From positions 1 through 38,627 of the IMG/VR virus record IMGVR_UViG_3300048588_001047: a stretch of 38,627 nucleotides of DNA. One strand, 5' to 3'. The notes below the pieces were generated by a model, which was not told where the DNA came from, did no database searches, and was given only the letters and a program-made list of their open reading frames with translations. The position numbers were made by a program, and so were the translations under genes. Positions 8,035-16,329 of this stretch are shown piece after piece (position 1 is the stretch's first letter; every line of letters begins with the position of its first letter). Source of the DNA: a virus.

Positions 8035-8924
8035 ACGGGCCTCGTCACGTCGTCGAGCGTGGGCCGGTGTGGCTCGCCCTGGAAGTTCACAGCATTGGCG
8101 CGGGCCACGCAGTCGGACAGCCGCTTGCGGCATCCGCGCAGCGCAGTGAAGGTGTCGCCCACCTGGATCGGAAGGACCATCGGCAGCACCAGGGTGAACA
8201 CGCCACCAGAAAAGGTACGGACCTTCTGCGCCACGCCGGCGTTGTTGCCGGTCAGCCAGGTGACGATGCCCTCTCCGAAATAGTCGGAGGCTTGGCCGGC
8301 GCCGCTGGCCGTGAAGATCTGCTTGTCGGTCACAGCGGTGACGGTCAGCGTGAAGGTCTCGCCAGTCACATCCTTGTTGCACCGGCCCAGGCCCTGCTCG
8401 CCGTAGCGCGCGCGGCAGGTCTGCTGGGACACGATGCCTACCGGCTGCTGAAGGCGCTGGGCAATGCCTCGCAGTTCGATCTGCAGCGTGTTCTCGCCTA
8501 GGGTGATCTCGCCGAAGGTGCCGACGATCATGGTCTCCACGTCGTCCTCGATCGTGGTGGCCACGTCCCACCGGTAGCGGAAGATCCTGAACTTGGCATT
8601 GCGCCAGCGCCCGGCCTGCACGTCGTCGCGGTCGAACAGCGTGCCATCGTCCAGCGTGGTCAGGTCCAGGTTGTCGACGTTGAAGCCCGAGGTGGTCACG
8701 ATGCTGGAGACATCCAAGCCCTGCGCCGCGTCGAACTCGAAGGCGGTCTCGGCAGCGAGATCCCATGACGCAGAGTCCCAGGGCGAAAGGTCAAGCACGA
8801 GCGGCCTGTCGTTGCCGGTGAACCCGAAGAGTTCACCATCATCGCGCTGGATCAGGATGGCGTAGGCCATGCTGGTGGCGCCGCTGTCGTAGTGCGCCTG
8901 CAGCGCTGCGGGAATCGCCTTCAC
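8031..8924 (-). CDS. DUF2163-family tail tip protein
   Basis: 297 aa. The start region KAIPAALQAHYDSGATSMAY and the C-terminal part with Cys residues (SQQTCRARYGEQGLGRCNKD; GCRKRLSDCVARANAVNFQG) are marks of the DUF2163 / phage BR0599 family found in gene transfer agents and siphophages (lambda L-like position). It is part of the tail tip hub. GTG start at 8922-8924 overlaps the DUF2460 stop as GTGA. Confidence 0.85.
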   Translation of the reverse strand: MKAIPAALQAHYDSGATSMAYAILIQRDDGELFGFTGNDRPLVLDLSPWDSASWDLAAETAFEFDAAQGLDVSSIVTTSGFNVDNLDLTTLDDGTLFDRDDVQAGRWRNAKFRIFRYRWDVATTIEDDVETMIVGTFGEITLGENTLQIELRGIAQRLQQPVGIVSQQTCRARYGEQGLGRCNKDVTGETFTLTVTAVTDKQIFTASGAGQASDYFGEGIVTWLTGNNAGVAQKVRTFSGGVFTLVLPMVLPIQVGDTFTALRGCRKRLSDCVARANAVNFQGEPHRPTLDDVTRPV

Positions 8925-9532
8925 AGCCGGATTTCCTCGATCTCGATGCTGGGCCACTCGGTGAGCATTGACGATCCACCGATCACGCGAAACACGGCGC
9001 CCGGGTCGCGGAAGGCAGCCGGCACATCGAACTGTCCCGACCATGTGTAGACGTCGCCGTCGACGTGGCCGGTGACCTCAAGCACGCCGGAGACTGTGAG
9101 CACGGTAGAAGCGCCGGTGATGTTGGTGGTCGTGCCCGAGCGCGTGCGGAAGATCTGGGCGCCCGCGAGGGGCTTGTAGATCGGCCGCGTGAATGTGCGC
9201 GATCCGATGGTGTAGGTCTTGTTCAGCTGGTACAGCGCGCCCGAGATCAGCGTGGCGCTGGACTGCGCAGCGGTCACCGTGTAGTCGGACCAGTCCTTGA
9301 AACGGAAGCCATCGGCATCACCGCCCACCACGTAGAAGAACGCGCGCAGTTGATCGAACAGCAGCCCCGTGCGAACAGGGTGCGCCAGGCTGTACTCGTG
9401 CAGCGGGTACTGGCTGCGGCGGTTGGTCACGCGCTGGCCTCCGGCCATGAACGCCTTGTCTGTCAGAAAGCGCGGCCCGCCGCTCATGTCAGCGCTGATC
9501 TGCGGGGGGAATTGCTGCTCAAAGAAAGCCAT
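8921..9532 (-). CDS. DUF2460-family distal tail protein
   Basis: 203 aa, of the family also seen as GTA gp12 (lambda M-like / distal tail position). The start AFFEQQFPPQISADMSGGP and the motif RAFFYVVGGDADGFRFKDW are family marks. It probably forms the ring that joins tail tube and tip. One-base TGATG overlap with the end of the tape measure gene. Confidence 0.88.
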   Translation of the reverse strand: MAFFEQQFPPQISADMSGGPRFLTDKAFMAGGQRVTNRRSQYPLHEYSLAHPVRTGLLFDQLRAFFYVVGGDADGFRFKDWSDYTVTAAQSSATLISGALYQLNKTYTIGSRTFTRPIYKPLAGAQIFRTRSGTTTNITGASTVLTVSGVLEVTGHVDGDVYTWSGQFDVPAAFRDPGAVFRVIGGSSMLTEWPSIEIEEIRL

Positions 9533-11727
9533 CAGCCGTTCCTCGCTGTTGCACGCTGCACAGCCGCGCCGGCCATACGCGCGATCTCAAGTTGCGTGCG
9601 CCGGTCGACGTTGTTACCCACGGTGAAGTTGTTGTTCACCTGAATCGTCTGGCCGCCACCGCCTGCGCTATCGGACACGCTGCCGCCCTGACTGCCCATC
9701 ATCAGGAACTGCTTGCCTGCAACGTCCAACACTTCAGGGCGGCGCTCGTTGACCCGGTACAGACCACCAGCGGACACAGGCCCGCCGATGGCGCGACCCG
9801 GCGTGCCGGTGAAGAAACTGATGCCGGTTTTCAGCAAGTCGCCCAGAAAGCCGCCACCACCGCCAGAGCCGCCACCAAGGCCAAGCGACTTGGCAATTTC
9901 AGCCGCCGCCGCTTCGGCCACCATGCGGTTGAGCAGCTTGGTGAACGATCGCCCGATGTTGTCGAAGTCGCCTTCCAGAATGTTGGTCAGCTCATCGCCC
10001 AGGGCGGTCTGGATGTTCTCGGCGGCGCGCTCGGCGAACTTGTCCAGCTCGGCCCCGGTTTTGTCGGCCTTTTCGTTGATCTGGTCGAACTGATCCTGCG
10101 CGGCGAAGATGGCCCGGCTGTAGGTGTCCCAGTCGATGGCGCCGGCCTGCAGCAGCTTGTTCAGCCGGTCGGTCTCGGCGGCCAGGTTTTCCAGCGGTGT
10201 GCGGGTGGCCTCGTAGATTGCGCGGCCTTCATCCAGAACACGGTTGCGCTCTTCCAGGGCTTCTGCATTGCGTTTGGCCTGGGCCTCTTCTTCGGCCTGC
10301 AGCGCCTTGAAGCCGTCGATCTGCTTGGCGATGGCGAGCAGCTGCTGCTCCTGCGCCGGCGTGACCTTGCCCAGCCGGCCGAGCTGAATGTCGCGCAGCA
10401 GTTCGTCCTGTGCGGAAAGATCGACGGTAGCCTCAAGCTGGCGGCGCAGGGCTTCGAGGTACTTTTCGGCCTCGTTCACCTGCTCGCGGGGTGCACGACC
10501 GCCACGCCCACCGCCTCCACCACCACCTGAAGCACGCGGGCGGAAGCCCACGGTCTCGTTCGCAGGTGTGGTGCCGATCAGGCGCGGATCAGGCCCGCCC
10601 GTTGTGCCACGGCCCCGGCTGTTCAGGAACGGGTTCAGCACCTGCTGCTGGTACTTGTCCAGTTCAGCGCGCGCGCGGGCGGCGTCGGCCTTCACGGCAT
10701 CGCTGATCGCCCGGAAGCCGGCGAAATCGCCACGGCCCAGCGCGGCCAGTTGCGCGGCCACGGCGCCGATCTCGCGCCCGATGCCCTTGAACACGAACAC
10801 CACATCGGACAGCAGAACGCGCACGGCCTGGCTGACGGTGGTGAATGCTCGGGCCAAAAACCCGATGTCCTCGGCTCCGTTGCTGGCTCGGCGAAGTTCA
10901 CCAGCGAACTCGGTGATGGCTTGAGCGGCCAGACCAATGCCCTCGGCCAGCGCAGACGATGCGCCTGTGGACTCGTCCAGGGAGCCGATCAGCACCGACA
11001 GCGCGTTGGCGGCCTGCGTGGTCGCGCGCTCTACCGTCAATGGGATGGTGTCGAACTCGGCCTTCAGTCGTGCGCTTGATCCTTGCAGGGCACCGAACAC
11101 CTTTTCGGCGGTCAGTGCTCCCTCCTGCCCCAGCTCGCGCAGCTTGCCGATGGGCACGCCCAAGCCGTCAGCGATGGCCTGCGCCAGCCGCGGGGCCTGC
11201 TCCAGCACGCTGTTCAGTTCCTCGCCGCGCAGTGCTCCAGCCGCGAAGCCTTGCCCGAGTTGCACCAGTGCGGCCTGTGCGCCCTGTGCGCTGGTGCCGC
11301 TGATGATCAGCGCCTGGTTGATCGACTCGGTGACGCCCAGCAGCTCGTCCTGAGACACGCCCAGCGACTGAGTGGAGCGCGACAGGGAGGCGTACAGGTC
11401 GCCTGTCTGCTGCAGAGCCACGCCCGAGCGCTGTGCGATGTTCAGCACCTCGGCCTGAGCCTTGGCGAACTCTGCCGTGGTGCGGCTGACCAGCTGCAGC
11501 CGGGCATTCAGGTTTTTGTAGCCGTCAGCAGCCTGGATGATGGCGCGCACGGCCAGAGAGCCAGCCACGCCGGCAGCGGCGGTGCTCAGGCCACGGAAGC
11601 CCGCTGTGAGCTTCGTTGTCTCCTTCTCCGCCCGCTGCCCAGCCTTGCCGAATCGGTCCAGATCTCCAGACGCATTGCGCACCTGGCGACTGTCGACAGC
11701 AAGGACCAGTTGAGTGACTTCAGCCAT
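9532..11727 (-). CDS. Tape measure protein
   Basis: 731 aa. It starts MAEVTQLVLAVDSRQV and has a tape_meas_nterm-type region (about 60-270, with LVSRTTAEFAKAQAEVLNIAQ and SGTSAQGAQAALVQLGQGFA), hydrophobic helices in the middle, a Gly-rich hinge near 420, coiled-coil segments (about 435-620) and a Gly-rich C-terminus. It fixes tail length and is ejected with DNA. At about 0.15 nm per residue this predicts a tail of roughly 110 nm (an inference from the rule for siphophages). The true start is the ATG at 11725-11727, which overlaps the end of the GT reading frame by 8 bases. Confidence 0.92.
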   Translation of the reverse strand: MAEVTQLVLAVDSRQVRNASGDLDRFGKAGQRAEKETTKLTAGFRGLSTAAAGVAGSLAVRAIIQAADGYKNLNARLQLVSRTTAEFAKAQAEVLNIAQRSGVALQQTGDLYASLSRSTQSLGVSQDELLGVTESINQALIISGTSAQGAQAALVQLGQGFAAGALRGEELNSVLEQAPRLAQAIADGLGVPIGKLRELGQEGALTAEKVFGALQGSSARLKAEFDTIPLTVERATTQAANALSVLIGSLDESTGASSALAEGIGLAAQAITEFAGELRRASNGAEDIGFLARAFTTVSQAVRVLLSDVVFVFKGIGREIGAVAAQLAALGRGDFAGFRAISDAVKADAARARAELDKYQQQVLNPFLNSRGRGTTGGPDPRLIGTTPANETVGFRPRASGGGGGGGRGGRAPREQVNEAEKYLEALRRQLEATVDLSAQDELLRDIQLGRLGKVTPAQEQQLLAIAKQIDGFKALQAEEEAQAKRNAEALEERNRVLDEGRAIYEATRTPLENLAAETDRLNKLLQAGAIDWDTYSRAIFAAQDQFDQINEKADKTGAELDKFAERAAENIQTALGDELTNILEGDFDNIGRSFTKLLNRMVAEAAAAEIAKSLGLGGGSGGGGGFLGDLLKTGISFFTGTPGRAIGGPVSAGGLYRVNERRPEVLDVAGKQFLMMGSQGGSVSDSAGGGGQTIQVNNNFTVGNNVDRRTQLEIARMAGAAVQRATARNG

Positions 11728-12040
11728 GCTTTTTCTTCTTTCTGATGATCGACAGCGCCTCGTCTTCAAGCACGCGCAGATCAGCGAACAGGTCGGGCCA
11801 CTTCTCGGCCGGCACGCTGTTGAGGTTGAGCACGGTGGGCACCACGCCGTAGTCCAGGCCGATGGCGCCGTTCACGCCGGTGCGCCACTGGGTCAGGAGA
11901 CACACGAAGGTGTTTATGGCGTCGAGGTTGTCGGGCCAGAGGTGGGCCACGCTGGTGGCTTCCTCAAGCGTCAGGCCCAAGGCTTCGGCTTCCTGCTTGG
12001 TAGGGGCCGGCCGGTAGAGGTCTCGGCAGGCCCCCCTCAG
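11720..12040 (-). CDS. T part of tail assembly chaperone GT, expressed by -1 frameshift (DUF1799)
   Basis: 106 codons that follow the G gene in the -1 frame. The sequence (PTKQEAEALGLTLEEA...VAHLWPDNLDAINTF...LTQW) fits the DUF1799 family, which in other phages sits between G-like and tape measure genes. There is no good own start: the only upstream starter in frame is a GTG inside gene G without a ribosome binding site. A heptamer GGGAAAC just before the G stop gives the entry, so the product is a 244-aa GT fusion that links tube protein to tape measure. It ends in a Lys-rich tail (RKKKKHG). Confidence 0.85.
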   Translation of the reverse strand: MRGACRDLYRPAPTKQEAEALGLTLEEATSVAHLWPDNLDAINTFVCLLTQWRTGVNGAIGLDYGVVPTVLNLNSVPAEKWPDLFADLRVLEDEALSIIRKKKKHG

Positions 12041-12453
12041 TTTCCCAGCCGGTTCTCCGCCAGGCCCTTGGCCCACGCACCCATGAACAGCATCCCCGCG
12101 TTCGGGTGCTGGGCGATCAGCAGATCACAGGCCTCGCGCGACCATGGCAGATCCACACCTTCCCAGGAATCGATCACCTCGCTGAGCATGTCGAAAGTGT
12201 CCCGAAAGGTCACGGTGCGGGACTCTGCCCAGCCCTTGAGCCCGGGCACGTAGGCCAGCGCCCGGACGATCCGCTGGGCCAGCCGCATGTGCCACTTGCC
12301 CATGAGGGCGAGCATGTGAATGCGCCGGTGGAACGTCATCACGTCCTTGCGGTGCATCCACTTGAATGTGCAGGTGACCTGGGCCACCTTGTCGCCGGGT
12401 AGCGGGATCTCCACCTTCCCCTTGAAGGTGGGCGCGTGTTGCAGCTTGAGCAT
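12037..12453 (-). CDS. Tail assembly chaperone (lambda G-like)
   Basis: 138 aa. Its position directly after the tail tube gene (TAATG overlap at 12453) and before the tape measure is the strict place of G-like chaperones. The sequence has a beta-rich start (MLKLQHAPTFKGKVEIPLPG) and a helical C-terminus ending in AENRLGN, with the slippery site as its last sense codons. It should bind the tape measure during tail assembly and not remain in the virion. A minority of ribosomes makes GT. Confidence 0.85.
   Translation of the reverse strand: MLKLQHAPTFKGKVEIPLPGDKVAQVTCTFKWMHRKDVMTFHRRIHMLALMGKWHMRLAQRIVRALAYVPGLKGWAESRTVTFRDTFDMLSEVIDSWEGVDLPWSREACDLLIAQHPNAGMLFMGAWAKGLAENRLGN
12040..12046 (-). 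other. Programmed -1 ribosomal frameshift site GGGAAAC
   Basis: Read on the minus strand, G GGA AAC is an X XXY YYZ slippery heptamer in the frame of gene G, and the next codon is its TGA stop. In lambda the equivalent site is GGGAAAG. Slipping one base back re-pairs GGA to GGG and AAC to AAA and continues into the DUF1799 frame (CTG AGG ...). Confidence 0.85.
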
Positions 12454-13100
12454 TAGCTGGCGTAACGCACAGGCTCAGCCAGAAGCGACAGCGTGACCTC
12501 GACGGTCATGATCTCGTTCACGGTGAGCGATGGGATCGGCGACAGGCTCACATAGCAGTTGTAGAGCAGCACCGAGCCGTTCGGCAGGGTCACGCGCACA
12601 GCACGGGCCAGCCGGTCGTCGTTGGCAGCCTGCGCCAGGATGTAGCCGGCCAGAGTCGGGTCGTCGGCCACCGTGAAGGTGATGCCGGCGGCGCTCTTGT
12701 TGGTGGGGATGCGCACCTCGCTGTCGGCTTCCAGGAACTGGTACGTGGTGAACTGCTGTTCGCCGCCTTCCGAGGTGGATCCCACGATCTGAGCCAGTTG
12801 CGTGAAGCCAGTGACTTCGCGCACAGAGCCGGTGCCAGACCCTGCGGGGTAGCGCTGGGTGCTGCTGGCGTAGATGCCTTCCCAGGCGAACGTGCCGGTC
12901 GTTGCAGCGTCGACGCGCACGACCTTGCTGTTCGCACGCGACCAGCCGGAAGTGATCTCGATGAAATCGCCATCCGTCAGGCCGTGCGCGGCAGCGGTTG
13001 CAACTGCTGGATTCGCGTTGCTGACTGCGGTGGTGGTGATCGGCGTGCCGTAGCCGCTGGCGATGGCCACGATCGAGCCGTTCGGTAGAGTAACTGCCAT
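12453..13100 (-). CDS. Major tail tube protein (lambda V-like)
   Basis: 215 aa, beta-rich, with an N-terminal part of SNANPAVATAAAHGLTDGDF-type and a C-terminal strand pattern (LTVNEIMTVEVTLSLLAEPV) typical of siphophage tube proteins. It should polymerise as hexameric rings around the tape measure. It has its own strong ribosome binding site (GAAAGGA before the ATG) and an upstream terminator-like hairpin, unlike its overlapped neighbours, which fits separate and high expression. Confidence 0.85.
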   Translation of the reverse strand: MAVTLPNGSIVAIASGYGTPITTTAVSNANPAVATAAAHGLTDGDFIEITSGWSRANSKVVRVDAATTGTFAWEGIYASSTQRYPAGSGTGSVREVTGFTQLAQIVGSTSEGGEQQFTTYQFLEADSEVRIPTNKSAAGITFTVADDPTLAGYILAQAANDDRLARAVRVTLPNGSVLLYNCYVSLSPIPSLTVNEIMTVEVTLSLLAEPVRYAS

Positions 13101-13125
13101 GATTTTTCCTTTCGGTTCGGGACGT

Positions 13126-13149
13126 AAAAAAGGCCGCTCAATGGCGGCC
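13126..13149 (-). terminator. Terminator or attenuator before the tail tube gene
   Basis: Minus strand: 6-bp stem GGCCGC / GCGGCC with loop CATTGA, followed by six T. It lies in the 82-bp gap between the tail terminator gene and the tail tube gene, inside the late operon, so read-through or a promoter after it is needed. Confidence 0.75.
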
Positions 13150-13182
13150 GGGTTTGCAAATGCCCGAAACGGGCGGTGGGGA

Positions 13183-13596
13183 TCAGATGACGTGCGCGGT
13201 GTAGGGGATCGAGACCGGCACGGTGTAGCGGTTGGGCTCAGACACTGCAGGTGCAGCGCTGGCGGGGTCGGTGATGAAGATGCGCACCGAAGACTCGGTG
13301 AACGACGTGGCCGGGGTGAAGGCAGTCAGCAGGCTGGCCAGCAGGGTCTCTGCCGGTGCCGCGCCGCCGTTGATGGGCATCGCCAGATCCACCTGCAGGA
13401 TGCCGGCGTAGCGGCGGTGCAGCTTGTCCAGCGTCTGGGACTGGGTAGGCTCGGGCAGCAGGAAAGCGCGCAGGTAGGGACCAGCGGGCGGCGTGAATGC
13501 GATGTTCTCCCAAGCCACGGTCAGCACTGGCGTCTGGGCATCCGCCCAGGTTTTCAGCTTCTTCTCCATGCCGGCGCGCACGATCTTCTGGCTCAT
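13183..13596 (-). CDS. Tail terminator-like protein (DUF4128)
   Basis: 137 aa. The family (PF13554, lambda U-like) is suggested by the start with KIVRAGMEKKLKTWA, the TPVLTVAWENIAFTPPAGPYLRAFLLP block and the C-terminal RYTVPVSIPYT. It caps the finished tail tube and forms the joint to the head. The ATG overlaps the stop of the next upstream gene's reading frame (ATGA), and the order connector, gp10-like, terminator, tube is standard. Confidence 0.85.
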   Translation of the reverse strand: MSQKIVRAGMEKKLKTWADAQTPVLTVAWENIAFTPPAGPYLRAFLLPEPTQSQTLDKLHRRYAGILQVDLAMPINGGAAPAETLLASLLTAFTPATSFTESSVRIFITDPASAAPAVSEPNRYTVPVSIPYTAHVI

Positions 13597-13973
13597 CCGA
13601 CGGCCCTTTCAACGAACTGGCGGAACTCGCGCACCGACAGGCGCACCATGCCGGCCGGTGCCTGGCCGCTGTAGCCGTATTCCAGCCTGCGGGCGTAGGG
13701 CAAGCCGTTGGACAGGTAGGCGATGCCACCGGCGGGAATGCCCAGCGCTTTCTGCGCCTCAGTCAAGCCGCGGGCGCCGTTGACGGTGGCCGACACGCTG
13801 ACGTTTGGGGTCGTGGTGCTCACGTTCCAGTTGCCCTTGAAGCGGCCGGTGTCCACCGGGGACTTCTGCACCACCGCGGTGAACAGGTCCAGTGTGACCT
13901 TGCGCGTCACGGTGTCCAGCTTCAGGCCGGCAGATCGAGCGAGGCGGTCCAATGGGATGCTCCAGCCGCTCAT
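13593..13973 (-). CDS. HK97 gp10-like / minor tail protein
   Basis: 126 aa. The motif KSPVDTGRFKGNWN (residues 37-50) is the mark of HK97 gp10-like proteins, which sit at the head-tail joint or help tail completion (lambda Z-like place). The C-terminal part has GLPYARRLEYGYSGQAPAGMV, also usual in the family. ATG at 13971-13973 is coupled to the connector upstream by ATGA. The open frame upstream of this ATG is shadow of that connector. Confidence 0.85.
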   Translation of the reverse strand: MSGWSIPLDRLARSAGLKLDTVTRKVTLDLFTAVVQKSPVDTGRFKGNWNVSTTTPNVSVSATVNGARGLTEAQKALGIPAGGIAYLSNGLPYARRLEYGYSGQAPAGMVRLSVREFRQFVERAVG

Positions 13974-14335
13974 GGTGTGCGCACCTGCAATGTGTAGAGC
14001 ACGGCCAGCCCAGCGGGGCCCAGTTCCTTCACGGTGACCACCACCAGGCTCTGACTCTTCCACGTGAACACGTCGCCGGCCAGCGGTGCGGTCGAGCCCA
14101 CAGCCGACACGAGCGCGCGGCGGTCGCCCACCCGGATCAGCGTGCCGTCGATGTAGCGCTGCGGGAAGTCCAGCACCACGGCCCGCACGGTCTGGCTGGT
14201 AACGGTTGGCGCAGCAGGTGCACCGGTGGCCGGATCGTAGGCGCCAGGCACCGAGCGGGTGATGCTCACCGACGTGCCGAACTTCTGGATCAGGCGGTCG
14301 GCTGTCGCCGCGCTGGCGCCGTAGTCGAAGCTCAC
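13970..14335 (-). CDS. Head closure / head-tail adaptor protein
   Basis: 121 aa, beta-rich, with a start ATADRLIQKFGTSVSITR and the motif DGTLIRVGDRRALVSA...LAGDVFTW, which resembles head closure proteins of the lambda FII / SPP1 gp16 type. It should close the portal ring after packaging and dock the tail. Both ends overlap neighbours as ATGA. Family assignment rests on pattern and position. Confidence 0.7.
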   Translation of the reverse strand: MSFDYGASAATADRLIQKFGTSVSITRSVPGAYDPATGAPAAPTVTSQTVRAVVLDFPQRYIDGTLIRVGDRRALVSAVGSTAPLAGDVFTWKSQSLVVVTVKELGPAGLAVLYTLQVRTP

Positions 14336-14877
14336 GAGCGCACCAACCGGCGAACCGCGCCGCCCATGTCCCGCAGGAATGGCGAGAGCAGATTGTCGAT
14401 CGCCCGATATCGCGTGTACTGCGGGCTGTAGCGGTCGTATTCCACCTCCAGCACGTCCACCTTTTCACGCACGACACGCTGCCCCAGGTCCGCCGCCAGT
14501 TCACCGGAAGCAGCCTTGAATGCCATGTCGGCGCAGGCGTTGGCCACCTCCCGCGGCACCTCGTTGGCCGGGTAGTAGTAGCGCCCGCCGATCTGTGTGG
14601 TGCCGTTCAGCCCCGCATATTCGTAGTCCTCGCGCTCAACGAAGGCGCGCGGCCAGTCGAGTGCCTGGGTGCCGTTGACCCGCGTTCCCTTCCAGCGCAG
14701 GCGATACACCTGCAGCAGGTAGTCCGTGGAGCGGCGCAGGGCCTGTTCCTTCTCGGCGGTCGATAGCGTTGCCCACAAGGTGTAGCCGCGATTCGAGAAG
14801 TAGGTGTCGGCATCGGCAACTGACACATAGCTTTCGGCGTCTGCCAGTCCTGTGCCGTCTTCAACAATCAATGGCAT
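14332..14877 (-). CDS. Head-tail connector, 'DnaT-like' family
   Basis: 181 aa. It begins with MPLIVEDGTGLADAESYVSV, the start of a common phage family often labelled DnaT-like ssDNA-binding protein; the place between capsid and head closure genes argues for an adaptor that binds under the portal instead (SPP1 gp15-like, helical). The central part (TEKEQALRRSTDYLL-type and YYYPANEVPREVANACADMA) is helical. No enzymatic residues are seen. Confidence 0.75.
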   Translation of the reverse strand: MPLIVEDGTGLADAESYVSVADADTYFSNRGYTLWATLSTAEKEQALRRSTDYLLQVYRLRWKGTRVNGTQALDWPRAFVEREDYEYAGLNGTTQIGGRYYYPANEVPREVANACADMAFKAASGELAADLGQRVVREKVDVLEVEYDRYSPQYTRYRAIDNLLSPFLRDMGGAVRRLVRS

Positions 14878-14880
14878 GTG

Positions 14881-16314
14881 TTACCCCAGGGGAAATGTTT
14901 GTCTCTGGCCAGCAAGGGGCCACCCCTGCGATTCCCCGGCGAGCGGGTAGAGCTGGTCAGGATCGAGACTGTTGAAGATCAGGCTGGCGTCTCCACCACT
15001 GAAGGCGAACACACCGCCCTCGGCTTGAAGCGCCGCCCCGGTCAGGGTGAAATCAGCGTCGCCCCCGGTGAAGCTGAAAGCCCCGCCCTCTGCGCTGATC
15101 TGTCGATTGAACAGAAGCGCCGCATCGCCACCAGTGAAACCGAACGCCGCGCCTTCTGCGGCCAAGATGTACCCGCCGACCGGTGTGTAGACCAGATCAG
15201 CATCCCCACCCGTGAAGGAAAACGCGCCCCCCTCTGCGGTCAGTGCGCGGTTGTGAAGCAGCCCGGCCTCGCCGCCTGTGAAGGCGAACTGCCCACCCTC
15301 GGCTGACAGAGACCGGTTGAACGTGAGAGCGGCATCGCCGCCAGTGAATGCAAAGGCGCCGCCTTCAGCAGCGATCTGGCGCCCGAACGTCAGTCCAGCG
15401 TCACCGCCTGAGAACGCAAAGCTCCCACCTTCTGCGACAACCTGTCGGCCAAAGGCCAGCCCGGCGTCGCCGCCCGTGAGCGTGAACGATCCGCCATCTG
15501 CGGCCACCTCAAAGTCGGCGCCGCCGCCGCCTTCGATCCAGCGGATGATGACAATGCCGTCGCCGCCATCACCGCCGACACCCGTTTTAGAACCGCCGCC
15601 GCCGCCGCCCAAGCCGTCCGTCCCGGCATCACCGGCCCCCGTGGACGCGCCGTTGCCGCCGCCCCCGGCCCCACCGGTGCTCCCTCCCCCGTTTCCGCCG
15701 CCACCGCCACCGCCGTAGGTGACAGAACTTCCCGTGATGCTGGATGCTGTTCCGGCCCCGCCGTTAGAACCGGAACTCGCAGCGCCAGCACCCCCGCCGC
15801 CTCCAGCGTCGTTTGATGTTACGAACCCCGCGCCCGCAAAGCCCTGCCCTGACGTGCCTGCGGCCCCGGAGCCGTCGATTGCCCCTCCGCCACCGCCGGA
15901 TCCGCCAGAAGCGCCGGCCCGTGAATCCCCGAAGTCAAGCCCTCGCCCGCCACCGCCACCACCGACCGCAGCGGACGGGGCGCCCGTGCCTGAGATTGAC
16001 GAGTTGCTGCCGTTGGTGCCTATCGTTGCAAAGTCAGTTTGCGTTCCTCCAGCGCCGCCAGCGCCAGCGACAACGGTATAGGTTTCAACGGAAAAGGTTG
16101 CGGTGCCGGCAAGCACGCCGCCTGCGCCGCCGCCACCGCCGCCGTAACTGAAGTTGGAGCCACCACCGCCACCACCGCCCGCAACGAGCAGGTATTCAAA
16201 CTCGCCGCCAGTCGTGACAACCAGCGACCCGCCCCCTGTAAAGGTAGCAACGCGGTACTCGTCAACTGTCGAGAAAGACGCGCCGGTGCTTGAACCTTCG
16301 TTGACGACTGGCAT
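14881..16314 (-). CDS. Gly-rich repeat protein of the head region, putative capsid fibre or adhesin
   Basis: 477 aa. Residues about 20-265 are Gly-rich with blocks of 5-8 Gly (as in Gly-rich phage adhesins with polyGly II sandwich). Residues 270-450 are eight tandem copies of a 22-residue unit of the type AEGGxFxFTGGDAxLxFNRx; copies 5 and 7 carry short insertions. The C-terminus has two or three short copies of (Y/W/F)PLAGxxQ. There is no signal peptide. It stands between the connector gene and a small head protein, not in the tail tip module where Gly-rich fibres normally are, so a fibre on the capsid or on the neck is possible. The function is unknown. Confidence 0.8.
   Translation of the reverse strand: MPVVNEGSSTGASFSTVDEYRVATFTGGGSLVVTTGGEFEYLLVAGGGGGGGSNFSYGGGGGGAGGVLAGTATFSVETYTVVAGAGGAGGTQTDFATIGTNGSNSSISGTGAPSAAVGGGGGGRGLDFGDSRAGASGGSGGGGGAIDGSGAAGTSGQGFAGAGFVTSNDAGGGGGAGAASSGSNGGAGTASSITGSSVTYGGGGGGGNGGGSTGGAGGGGNGASTGAGDAGTDGLGGGGGGSKTGVGGDGGDGIVIIRWIEGGGGADFEVAADGGSFTLTGGDAGLAFGRQVVAEGGSFAFSGGDAGLTFGRQIAAEGGAFAFTGGDAALTFNRSLSAEGGQFAFTGGEAGLLHNRALTAEGGAFSFTGGDADLVYTPVGGYILAAEGAAFGFTGGDAALLFNRQISAEGGAFSFTGGDADFTLTGAALQAEGGVFAFSGGDASLIFNSLDPDQLYPLAGESQGWPLAGQRQTFPLG
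14965..15507 (-). repeat. Eight tandem in-frame 66-bp coding repeats
   Basis: These encode residues 270-450 of the Gly-rich protein. Unit length is 22 codons in six copies, 26 in copy 5 (insert VGGY-type) and 23 in copy 7. The copies are conserved as protein (AEGG, FTGGDA) but differ at many synonymous and some other positions, so they are old or under selection rather than recent slippage. Confidence 0.9.
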
Positions 16315-16329
16315 ATCAGCCCGCGGTCA

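Noticed and set aside
14965-15507. Regular 66-bp repeats resembling an array
   Set aside because: They are in-frame coding repeats without unique spacers between identical units; not CRISPR.
15278-16151. Pro-rich and Arg-rich plus-strand frames opposite the Gly-rich gene
   Set aside because: Complement of GGN codons gives Pro/Ala/Arg runs; no start signals and no other support.
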